DNA of 12,176 nt from NCBI GenBank assembly GCA_964502465.1, contig CAZCWX010000192.1:1-12176 (forward strand). The letters run 5' to 3'. The notes beneath the pieces were generated by a model. That model made no database searches. It was not told where the DNA came from and saw only the letters and a program-made list of their open reading frames with translations. Made by a program: the position numbers and the translations under genes. Numbering within the stretch: the first letter of the stretch is position 1; every line of letters begins with the position of its first letter. Shown piece by piece: positions 6,553-12,176 of this stretch. This DNA comes from CAZCWX01 sp964502465 (GTDB taxonomy: Bacteria; Desulfobacterota; Binatia; Bin18).

Positions 6553-6582
6553 AGACTCAACACAGTCTGGTATTTTTCTTAG

Positions 6583-6623
6583 CAGGAAGCCCTTCTCCGT
6601 AACAAAAGAGTGAGGGCTTCCTG
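6583..6623 (+). terminator. Stem-loop after the unknown gene, possible terminator
   Basis: CAGGAAGCCCT (6583-6593) and AGGGCTTCCTG (6613-6623) form a perfect 11-bp stem with a 19-nt loop, 31 nt past the stop at 6552. The U-run expected of an intrinsic terminator is missing on the plus strand. It could be a terminator of another kind, an RNA-stabilising 3' end, or another dispersed palindrome. Confidence 0.45.
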
Positions 6624-6793
6624 TCACTCCCCTGTGCGTGTTCTCGCGACTGGTCAGTGACCCCCTTCTTCCCCAAAAGCAGGGAATTCTGTAGTCATTT
6701 TCCCTCAGAGGGTTTGTGCGGCACGGAGATTCATGCCATCCTAATTCTGTATCAGGAGTATCGCAGAGGGTCCTCTGACCAGGGAGGGTAATT
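6624..6793 (+). other. Leader region of the HPF-cold-shock gene
   Basis: Non-coding stretch before the ATG at 6794. It holds small palindromes CCCTC-A-GAGGG (6702-6712) and CAGAGG-GT-CCTCTG (6764-6777), and a longer-range pair CTGGTCA (6650-6656) with TGACCAG (6776-6782), whose right arm touches the AGGGAGGG ribosome site (6781-6788). These pairings are seen directly but are short and could be chance. I looked for a sigma-54 site (GG-N10-GC) near GGCACG and the spacing does not fit; no convincing sigma-70 boxes. Confidence 0.4.
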
Positions 6794-7336
6794 ATGCAGA
6801 TCGACATTGAGGGGCGTCACACTGAGATCCAAGACAGTTGGCGTGAACTCATCGAACGCAAATTCACTAAGCTTGAACATTACCCGAATGAGATCACTCA
6901 CGCCCGTGTGACTATCACACACAATCCACACCACCATATTGGTGACAACCAAGTGCAAATTGTGCTTTCGGTTTCAGGCCAAACTTTCACCGTGAGAAAA
7001 AGCGGGGCGCAGATTCCTGCGGTCATTCGCGCGGCTCTCGCTGCGGCTGAACGTGAAGTTGACACCTATCACTCCTATCGCCAGAAGAAGAAAAGCCGTA
7101 CCCGTTCCATAAAAGAGCCGAACCCTCCCCCGGTGGGGACGATAGACCGCGTCCTCCGTACCAAAGGGTATGGCTATATCTCAACAGACGGCAACCGTCA
7201 GATCTATTTTCATCGGGATGCTCTCGATGGACTGTCTTTCGATGACCTGACACAAGGAACACCAGTCGCTTTTGAACTAGAGGAAGCGGGAGAGAAGCCC
7301 CACGCCGCGCGGGTGTTCCCCCCGAACAGGCGTTAG
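6794..7336 (+). CDS. Ribosome hibernation factor (HPF/RaiA) fused to a cold-shock domain
   Basis: 180 aa. Residues 1 to about 97 (MQIDIEGRHTEIQDSWRELIERKFTKLEHYPNEITHARVTI to the AALAAAEREVDTYHSYRQKKKSR helix) are an S30AE domain, which binds the 30S decoding site to inactivate or pair ribosomes in resting cells. After a short basic and Pro-rich linker (98-113) comes a cold-shock domain (114-176): GTIDRVLRTKGYGYISTD carries the RNP1-like K-G-Y-G-Y-I (124-129) and IYFHRDAL (137-144) is RNP2-like. This replaces the dimerisation tail of long HPF. The cold-shock fold may hold RNA or rRNA on the 30S. Ribosome site AGGGAGGG is five bases before the ATG. The stop overlaps that of convergent cobS. 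The architecture exists in other proteobacteria to my knowledge; its mechanism is little described. Confidence 0.93.
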   Translation: MQIDIEGRHTEIQDSWRELIERKFTKLEHYPNEITHARVTITHNPHHHIGDNQVQIVLSVSGQTFTVRKSGAQIPAVIRAALAAAEREVDTYHSYRQKKKSRTRSIKEPNPPPVGTIDRVLRTKGYGYISTDGNRQIYFHRDALDGLSFDDLTQGTPVAFELEEAGEKPHAARVFPPNRR

Positions 7337-8112
7337 CGTGACGCTACTGCCATCTCCAGCAACATAAAGAGACACAACACCGCGGTCTCCACCATCTCCC
7401 CGAGTGCGCCCAACGTATCGCCGGTGACCCCGCCGAGACGCCGATTACAATACAGGGTAAAGGCAAGAACCAACGCGGCTAAGGGAATAAACACTACCAG
7501 CCCTACTATCTCCAGCAGCACAAAAACGAGCGCCAGAGCGAATACGCTGGCAAGAGCAAACTCGCGAAACTGTGTCTTTTTCACGAAGGTTGCACCGAGG
7601 CCCTCAGGACGTGCTGGACGAGAACTATATGCCATCACGACACAAGCCCAGCGACTCAGCATTGGCCCTAACAGCAGTGCTGGTCCCCGGTATCCCCCTT
7701 GGAGAAGGTCAAGCGCACGAACCTTGAGCAGCACAACCACGATCACCGCAAGTGCACCGAACGTGCCGATCGCACTATCCTTCATGATGTCGAGGCTGCG
7801 TTGCCGCTCGCTACTGCCTAGAAGGCCATCCGCGGTGTCCGCTAGGCCATCGAGATGCAACCCACGACTTAGCAGGATGAGGGTAAGCACCAGGACAATA
7901 CTCAAGAACGCCGAAGGAACCAATGGACGGCATACCCAATCAAGCCCCCACAGCACTGCGCCAAGCAGTAACCCAACCAGGGGGAAAAAAGCACCAGATC
8001 GGCCTAGCGCAGCTTCGCTGAAAGGCAGGTTTTTCTTGACCCGCACGATTGTCAGAAATTGCAGCGCGACCAGGAATTCAGTCAACACAGTAGAGGCTAC
8101 CAAGCTGTTCAT
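7333..8112 (-). CDS. cobS: Adenosylcobinamide-GDP ribazoletransferase (cobalamin synthase)
   Basis: 259 aa, normal length. It joins alpha-ribazole (or its phosphate) to adenosylcobinamide-GDP in the inner membrane, the last assembly step of the cobalamin nucleotide loop. Signature visible: LHLDGLADTADGLLG (85-99) with D88, D92 and D95, then RSLDIMKDSAIGTFGA (105-120). Several hydrophobic segments (about 40-60, 66-82, 115-135, 205-235) fit the polytopic membrane protein. The ATG at 8112 gives the expected FLVALQFLTIVRV start, but has no Shine-Dalgarno; a palindromic repeat begins just upstream instead. No cobU, cobT, cobC or cobalamin riboswitch lies nearby, so it is an isolated cob gene here. 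Its stop codon overlaps the HPF stop by 4 bp on the other strand. Confidence 0.95.
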   Translation of the reverse strand: MNSLVASTVLTEFLVALQFLTIVRVKKNLPFSEAALGRSGAFFPLVGLLLGAVLWGLDWVCRPLVPSAFLSIVLVLTLILLSRGLHLDGLADTADGLLGSSERQRSLDIMKDSAIGTFGALAVIVVVLLKVRALDLLQGGYRGPALLLGPMLSRWACVVMAYSSRPARPEGLGATFVKKTQFREFALASVFALALVFVLLEIVGLVVFIPLAALVLAFTLYCNRRLGGVTGDTLGALGEMVETAVLCLFMLLEMAVASR

Positions 8113-8128
8113 GCTTCGACAGCGCCTG

Positions 8129-8215
8129 CCCTGAGCCTGCCGAAGGGCTCAGCACGAACGGTTACGCAATCGGATTTTCTCTGCACCCAGTCACCCTGAG
8201 CCTGTCGATGGGTGA
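8129..8215. repeat. Two copies of a dispersed palindromic (REP-like) repeat
   Basis: The 19-mer at 8129-8147 (ccctgagcctgccgaaggg) recurs at 8194-8212 with 17/19 identity. In copy 1 CTGAGCC (8131-8137) pairs with GGCTCAG (8146-8152); in copy 2 TCACCC (8191-8196) pairs with GGGTGA (8210-8215). The CCCTGAGCCTGTCGAAGGG motif is a very common intergenic repeat in many bacteria (memory). Copy 1 ends within 20 nt of the cobS start codon. Confidence 0.8.
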
Positions 8216-8259
8216 ACCGGCTCTATAGCATGCCGCCAATTCTGTGTAAGCTACTCATG

Positions 8260-8288
8260 TTTACTCCCGTCGATGCTGGCCGTATACT
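8260..8288 (+). promoter_or_regulatory. Candidate sigma-70 promoter for the nucleotidyltransferase gene
   Basis: TTTACT (8260-8265, 4/6 to the -35 consensus) and TATACT (8283-8288, 5/6 to the -10 consensus) are separated by exactly 17 nt. Transcription would begin near 8295, leaving about 24 nt before the ATG at 8319, with no evident Shine-Dalgarno in that leader. Confidence 0.45.
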
Positions 8289-8318
8289 TTCCTGTAATCC
8301 TGTTTGATCATTGTAGTC

Positions 8319-9074
8319 ATGCTTGACGCGCGCATCGAAAAGACACTCTCCCAGTTCACGCAAGAAGTGCAACACCTCCTTGGCGAAGAGCTTGTGACCG
8401 TTGCCCTCTACGGCAGCGGAGCAGGGAATAATTTTGTTTCTGGGGATTCGGACCTGAATGTCATTCTCGTCGTGAAAACGTTACGGTTTGAGGTGCTACA
8501 GAAACTAGCCCCTCGTATGGCAGCCTGGCATACACAAGGATTTGCCCTCCCCTTGCTGATGGATCAAGAGTTTTTGCAACGCAGCCGTGACGTTTTTCCC
8601 ATGGAATTCTACGACATTAAAGATCAGCATCGCTTACTCTGGGGGAAGGACATTTTTCAAGAGTTACCCATCGACAGTCGCCACCTCCGCTTCCAAGCGG
8701 AATATGAAGCGCGGAGCAAGCTGCTTCGCTTAGAAGCGCTCTACCTCGAATGCGCCGGTAACCAGAACCAGTTGCGCACTCTCATGCTCGACTCGCTTAA
8801 AACATTTCTGATCCTCATGCGTAACCTCATCCGTATGCAAGGTGAAAGCGGTCCGCTGACTTACCCTGAGGTGCTTGATCGGTTTGAGCAACATTTTCAG
8901 CAACCTTTTCCCCGTATGCACCACCTGCTTGCTATCCGGGCAAAACAGCAGAAATGGTCGGCAAACGCTGAGGGAGAATTTTTTCGTGACTATTTGACCG
9001 AAGTGCAACAATTCGTTCGCATTATTGACCACCTACCGTCAGGCACTCCATCCGCTCATGATTATTCTGCGTAA
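8319..9074 (+). CDS. Nucleotidyltransferase-fold protein with D-x-N in place of D-x-D
   Basis: 251 aa from the ATG at 8319; a TTG at 8304 is an alternative in-frame start, and neither has a clear ribosome site. YGSGAGNNFVSGDSDLNVILVV (31-52) is the polymerase-beta-type nucleotidyltransferase motif: G32-S33, then 11 residues, then D45-L-N47. In active enzymes the second position is Asp or Glu, so a metal ligand is missing here. The rest (about 80-240) is mostly helical, with PMEFYDIKDQHRLLWGKD (roughly 95-112) as a recognisable block of this family and a HEPN-like or substrate-binding helical bundle after it. I believe the Asn is shared by relatives. It may bind nucleotides without transferring them, or use another acid. 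It overlaps the next gene by 17 nt, which points to translational coupling. Target unknown. Confidence 0.82.
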   Translation: MLDARIEKTLSQFTQEVQHLLGEELVTVALYGSGAGNNFVSGDSDLNVILVVKTLRFEVLQKLAPRMAAWHTQGFALPLLMDQEFLQRSRDVFPMEFYDIKDQHRLLWGKDIFQELPIDSRHLRFQAEYEARSKLLRLEALYLECAGNQNQLRTLMLDSLKTFLILMRNLIRMQGESGPLTYPEVLDRFEQHFQQPFPRMHHLLAIRAKQQKWSANAEGEFFRDYLTEVQQFVRIIDHLPSGTPSAHDYSA

Positions 9075-9837
9075 GTTTTTTTTGCTCTTCGCCCTTTTTC
9101 TGGTACCACCGTGGGCCAATGGCGAGGAACTCACACTTCCTCCTCCTCAGGGGTTTGTCTCTGACTTTGCCAGGGTGATTGATCCACCTACGCACCAACA
9201 ATTGGGGCGCCTGCTCCAGGAACTCAAAGACAAGACAGGTGCCGAGATTGCGATTGTCACGGTCGAAACGACACAACCGCTCACTCCCTTCGATTATGCG
9301 ATGAAGATCGCTGAGGCTTGGAAGCCTGGAGCGCGAGACAAGGACAACGGAGTTGTCTTCCTGGTGGCCACCAAAGACCGCAAGATGTTCATCGTCACCG
9401 GATACGGTGTAGAAGGAGTGCTCCCAGATGGAAAGGTCGGCGCCATTCAGGACGAGTATATTCTGCCATACTTCAAACAGGGCGCATACGCCCAAGGCAT
9501 TCTCGCCGGTACGCAAGTCATGGCTGGCCTGATCGCCCAAGAGTACGGAGTGAGCCTCACGGGCGATGCATTGCCCCGCACTGCTCCCAAGGTCGGCAGG
9601 GAACCGCCCTCCACCTTTGACCTTCTGCTTTTCGCCCTCATTGTCCTCGCTCTCATTGTCTCGGCCTTTACTGGCACCCGTCGATCGCGCTATAGCCGTT
9701 TTGGCGGGAGACCTCAGTATCGTGGAGGATTTGGCGGTCAAGGGTTCGGCGGTGGCGGCTTTGGTGGGGCTGGTGGAGGCTTCGGGGGCTTTGGCGGGGG
9801 CGGCTTTGGTGGCGGCGGAGCGGGAAGAAGTTGGTAA
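9058..9837 (+). CDS. TPM-domain (YgcG-like) secreted and membrane-anchored protein
   Basis: 259 aa from the ATG at 9058, which puts a clean signal peptide first: MIILRKFF, a hydrophobic core, then A20-N-G22 before EELTLPP. An upstream TTG at 9025 is in frame but would add residues before the signal. TPM domain about 33-165: VSDFARVIDPPTHQQLGRLL, TGAEIAIVTVETT, DNGVVFLVATKDRKMFIVTGYGVEGVLPD, YFKQGAYAQGI. One membrane span follows (186-206), then a basic patch RRSRYSRFGGR and a Gly/Phe-rich tail (223-256) ending GRSW. The family sits outside the membrane; plant relatives act in photosystem II repair and some have phosphatase activity, while bacterial roles are mostly unknown. Usual LemA partner genes are absent. 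It overlaps the nucleotidyltransferase gene. Confidence 0.92.
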   Translation: MIILRKFFLLFALFLVPPWANGEELTLPPPQGFVSDFARVIDPPTHQQLGRLLQELKDKTGAEIAIVTVETTQPLTPFDYAMKIAEAWKPGARDKDNGVVFLVATKDRKMFIVTGYGVEGVLPDGKVGAIQDEYILPYFKQGAYAQGILAGTQVMAGLIAQEYGVSLTGDALPRTAPKVGREPPSTFDLLLFALIVLALIVSAFTGTRRSRYSRFGGRPQYRGGFGGQGFGGGGFGGAGGGFGGFGGGGFGGGGAGRSW

Positions 9838-9858
9838 AACAACAAGCGATCAGCACTT

Positions 9859-9939
9859 GGCTTATAGCATATAGCTCGCTCACTTTGTTCGCTCTATAGT
9901 AGAGGCAGCATACCCGCCAGCAGCTATAGGCCATAAGCC
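9859..9939. repeat. Inverted repeat element between TPM and M29-like genes
   Basis: The 18-mer at 9859-9876 (ggcttatagcatatagct) is matched in inverted orientation at 9922-9939 (16/18), with 45 nt between the arms. The inner part contains a further TATAG/CTATA pair. No ORF inside. It resembles the other palindromic spacers of the window in design but not in sequence. Confidence 0.65.
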
Positions 9940-9995
9940 GTAGGCTGTATCTTCAGGTTCGGAGCTAATCTCTGATAGCTAGGAGGGAGGTCGAC

Positions 9996-11042
9996 ATGTT
10001 CGCCGATCGCATCGAAACCAAGTGGATCGAGGCATTCAAAAATCAATTCGCCCTGTGCGGGGTCCAATCGGGCGATCCTGTTGCTGTGCTTTCTGAAAGC
10101 CAAAGTCGTCAGGTGAACGTTCACCTCAGTGAGCTTGCGCTAGGATTGCTTGGGGCTCGTGCGTTTCACGTTGTTGTGCCCAGTCCACGTCAGACAGCAC
10201 CAGTGCCTGTGCGCTCTACTGGTGCCTCCCAAGTCATCGGTAATCTCGCGCCGGTGATCACGGCGCTCTCGTCCTCGACGTTGGTCGTCGATCTCACCCT
10301 CGAAGGGCTGCTCCATGCGCCAGAACTCCCACAGATTCTCAAAGGTGGGGCTCGTGTCCTGATGGTCTCGAACGAGCATCCCGAAGTGCTCGAACGCCTG
10401 CCATCTGATCCCACCTTACAAGGCAAAGTCAGAGCGGGCCTCAAGAAGCTTCGGAGCGCCAAGCACATGCGAGTGACCTCGGCTGCCGGAACAGAGCTGA
10501 CTGTTCAGGTCGATGGCGCCCCAGTCGGGGGCACGTGGGGCTTTGCAGACAGACCGGGTATGGTCGCCCACTGGCCAGGTGGTTTGTGCTTATGTTTCCC
10601 CAAAAGCGGCACCGTCAACGGCAGGCTGGTGCTGGCACCAGGAGACCTGAACCTGACCTTCAAGCGGTATATCGAAACACCGATCTCCCTAACCATTGCC
10701 AACGACTTTATTGTTGAGGTGCAAGGAACCGGCGTGGATGCTGCACTATTCCAAAGCTACATGTCGGCTTGGGGCGATCGCAATGCCTACGCGGTCAGCC
10801 ATGTGGGCTGGGGCATGAATCCGAGGGCACGTTGGGACACCTTGATTTGTTACGACAAGGCAGACGTGAACGGGACTGAAGCGCGTGCCTTCGCCGGGAA
10901 TTTCTTGTTTTCGACTGGTGCAAACGAAACTGCTGGTCGTTATACCGAGGGGCATTTCGATCTGCCGATGCGCGACTGTACCGTTGCGCTTGATGGTGAA
11001 GTCATTGTCGAGCAGGGTGTCTTGCAAGGTGAGTTAGCGTAA
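9996..11042 (+). CDS. 2,5-dihydroxypyridine 5,6-dioxygenase (NicX)-like / peptidase M29-fold metalloenzyme
   Basis: 348 aa, close to the size of NicX of Pseudomonas (about 350). NicX opens 2,5-dihydroxypyridine to N-formylmaleamate with a single iron, on a fold shared with M29 aminopeptidases. Iron ligands I recall for NicX are H265, H318 and D320; here AVSHVGWGMN gives H269 and TEGHFDLPMRD gives H320 and D322, the same spacing and context. Aminopeptidase-T sequences share the fold but use a different set of two-metal ligands, so dioxygenase or an unknown mononuclear-metal reaction seems likelier. Strong AGGAGG (9981-9986) precedes the ATG. The rest of the nicotinate pathway (nicD, nicF, nicE) is not in view, so the substrate may be another ring. 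An acyl-CoA dehydrogenase follows 55 nt later. Confidence 0.75.
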   Translation: MFADRIETKWIEAFKNQFALCGVQSGDPVAVLSESQSRQVNVHLSELALGLLGARAFHVVVPSPRQTAPVPVRSTGASQVIGNLAPVITALSSSTLVVDLTLEGLLHAPELPQILKGGARVLMVSNEHPEVLERLPSDPTLQGKVRAGLKKLRSAKHMRVTSAAGTELTVQVDGAPVGGTWGFADRPGMVAHWPGGLCLCFPKSGTVNGRLVLAPGDLNLTFKRYIETPISLTIANDFIVEVQGTGVDAALFQSYMSAWGDRNAYAVSHVGWGMNPRARWDTLICYDKADVNGTEARAFAGNFLFSTGANETAGRYTEGHFDLPMRDCTVALDGEVIVEQGVLQGELA

Positions 11043-11049
11043 ATTTTTC

Positions 11050-11077
11050 GTCAGCTCTCAGCAATCAGCTGTCAGCC
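11050..11077. repeat. TCAGC-unit repeat between M29-like and acyl-CoA dehydrogenase genes
   Basis: Four TCAGC units occur within 28 bases (11051, 11058, 11065 and 11072), with the self-complementary centre CAGCTG at 11066-11071. The same TCAGC-rich wording, with similar spacing, is seen at 4965-4998 between other genes, so this looks like a shortened copy of that element. It precedes the AAGGA ribosome site (11084-11088) of the next gene. Confidence 0.55.
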
Positions 11078-11097
11078 CCGAGCAAGGAAACTCTTTC

Positions 11098-12176
11098 ATG
11101 TCGTTTAATCTGACGCCGAAACAGAAAGAACTCATTGAACTGGTGGGAACCCTTGGCCGAGAAAAGTTTGTCCCCAGGGCCGAAAAATATGACCGTGAGG
11201 CGTCGTTTCCTTTTGAAAATTACGATGATCTCCGCACTCATAATCTGTTGGCACTGTGCATTCCAGAATCCTTTGGGGGTTTGGGAGCAGACTACCAAAC
11301 CTATTGTCTGGTCGCTGCAGAATTGGCCCGCTACTGCGCGACCACCGCGCTGACCTTCAATATGCACTGTTGCACCATGCTGTGGATCGGCAGCATGACC
11401 GACGACTTAGGTCTCCCGAGCGACGTACAAGCGCTCCATGCCCACCGTCGCTCGGCGGTGTATCGTCGTGTGGTTCGGGACGGCGCATTGTATGCACAGC
11501 CGTTCTCTGAAGGGAACCAGGCTGCCTCTGGGAAGATGCCTTTTGCCACTACTGCGACCCGCCATGGAGAGGGATGGCTAGTCAACGGCAGAAAAATTTT
11601 CGCGTCCCTCTCCGGCGCTGCAGATTACTATAGCGTCGTGGTGACAGAAGAGAAGCCAAACGCGACGGCACGAGACACCTTGTTCCTGGCGATTCCGAAA
11701 GACGCGGATGGGTTCTCTATTGTTGGAGACTGGGACCCACTAGGGATGCGCGGCACAGTATCACGCACCCTGATCTTGCAGGACGTGTTTGTGCCGGACG
11801 AACTAATGCTACTGCCGCCAGGCGCGTATTTTCAATTAGCGGTCCGCTGGCCGTATATGTTTTTCACCTTGACCCCAACGTACCTCGGCCTCAGTCAGGC
11901 TATTTTTGACTTCACTGTGGCGTATCTGCGAGGAGAAGTCCCACCGATGCGCGAGAAGCGCCGCCGCTCTCCGCTGAAACAGGTGGCTGTGGCAGAACTC
12001 AAGATCATGCTGGAAAGTGCGCGCACGTTGTTTCACTCGGTGATTGCGGAAGCAGGGCCGGACCCGTCCAAAGAAGCACGCCTGCGTGCATATGCGGCTC
12101 AGTATACGATTATGGAAACGGCCAACCGGATGGCAGCGCTCGCGATCCGCACCTGTGGAGGGCAGAGCATTCTCCG
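11098..12176 (+). CDS. Acyl-CoA dehydrogenase family flavoprotein, 3' end cut by the window
   Basis: 359 codons are visible with no stop; the frame leaves the window. The ATG at 11098 has AAGGA nine bases upstream. Domain order is that of acyl-CoA dehydrogenases: N-terminal helices (LTPKQKELIELVGTLGREKF to LLALCIPESFGGLGADY, 5-66), middle sheet with FAD-contacting SEGNQAASGKMPFATTATRHGEGWLVNGRKIFAS (137-170) and GDWDPLGMRGTVSRTLILQDVFVPDE (210-235), and the C-terminal helical bundle from about 245. The window ends at AIRTCGGQSIL, the GG region next to which the catalytic Glu of many members lies, so the catalytic base cannot be checked. FAD-dependent alpha,beta-dehydrogenation of an acyl-CoA is the default; monooxygenase-type relatives are the alternative. 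Likely co-transcribed with the NicX-like gene. Confidence 0.9.
   Translation, partial: MSFNLTPKQKELIELVGTLGREKFVPRAEKYDREASFPFENYDDLRTHNLLALCIPESFGGLGADYQTYCLVAAELARYCATTALTFNMHCCTMLWIGSMTDDLGLPSDVQALHAHRRSAVYRRVVRDGALYAQPFSEGNQAASGKMPFATTATRHGEGWLVNGRKIFASLSGAADYYSVVVTEEKPNATARDTLFLAIPKDADGFSIVGDWDPLGMRGTVSRTLILQDVFVPDELMLLPPGAYFQLAVRWPYMFFTLTPTYLGLSQAIFDFTVAYLRGEVPPMREKRRRSPLKQVAVAELKIMLESARTLFHSVIAEAGPDPSKEARLRAYAAQYTIMETANRMAALAIRTCGGQSIL

Noticed and set aside
6715..6745. Sigma-54 promoter before the HPF gene
   Set aside because: GGCACG is present but the GG to GC spacing is 13 rather than 10, and no TTGC element follows at the right distance.
7424..8134. 236-codon plus-strand open frame opposite cobS
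   Set aside because: Translation is Ser/Thr/Arg/Pro-rich with no motif, has no ribosome site, and lies wholly over a clear cobS on the other strand; it is a frame shadow.
8113..8318. Cobalamin riboswitch upstream of cobS
   Set aside because: I looked for the B12 box (GCCACTG-like) and the conserved core on the minus strand and see neither; the region is mostly REP-like repeat.
9721..9834. Tandem DNA repeat array as a separate element
   Set aside because: The GGC/TTT-rich repeats are in frame and encode the Gly/Phe tail of the TPM protein.

Overview
The window is 12.2 kb of ordinary-looking bacterial chromosome, of mid-range GC by eye and densely coded on both strands. I see no tRNA, rRNA, CRISPR array, transposase, phage gene or replication origin. 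The gene content is BKACE (DUF849), a CaiB-type CoA-transferase, an amidase-signature enzyme, an amidohydrolase-2 enzyme, an acyl-CoA dehydrogenase, a hibernation factor fused to a cold-shock domain, and an orphan cobS. This fits a Gram-negative, metabolically broad environmental bacterium. My guess is an uncultured deltaproteobacterium-like or Tectomicrobia-like lineage; that is inference from gene style only.

Layout. At 1-1552 (+) there is the 3' end of an amidohydrolase-2 gene, a beta-keto acid cleavage enzyme and a Rid-family protein, probably one operon. At 1592-3640 (-) a VOC/glyoxalase-fold gene is followed by an amidase, converging on the first group. At 3769-4932 (+) is a class III CoA-transferase, divergent from the VOC gene. 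At 5125-6054 (-) is a LysR regulator, divergent across a very AT-rich spacer (26 G/C in 120 nt) from a small gene of unknown function (6175-6552). At 6794-7336 (+) is an HPF/RaiA-cold-shock fusion, whose stop codon overlaps that of convergent cobS (7333-8112, -). At 8319-9837 (+) a nucleotidyltransferase-fold gene overlaps a secreted TPM-domain gene by 17 nt. At 9996-12176 (+) a 2,5-dihydroxypyridine-dioxygenase/M29-like metalloenzyme is followed by an acyl-CoA dehydrogenase that runs off the window.

How the genes may work together. About half of them read as catabolism of amide- or ring-containing carbon sources: hydrolysis (amidase, amidohydrolase), ring opening (VOC or NicX-like), CoA activation (CaiB), oxidation (acyl-CoA dehydrogenase) and beta-keto acid cleavage (BKACE). 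No complete known pathway can be assembled from the window. The 6.2-9.8 kb part is housekeeping or stress related: ribosome hibernation, cobalamin synthesis and envelope.

The most distinctive non-coding property is that many gene boundaries carry a perfect or near-perfect palindrome, from several different sequence families (about 169-226, 1559-1577, 3164-3181, 4967-5138, 6583-6623, 8129-8215, 9859-9939, 11050-11077). One palindrome supplies the last codons of the LysR gene, one sits against the cobS start codon, and one can hide the Shine-Dalgarno of the BKACE gene, with an upstream competing copy that could free it.
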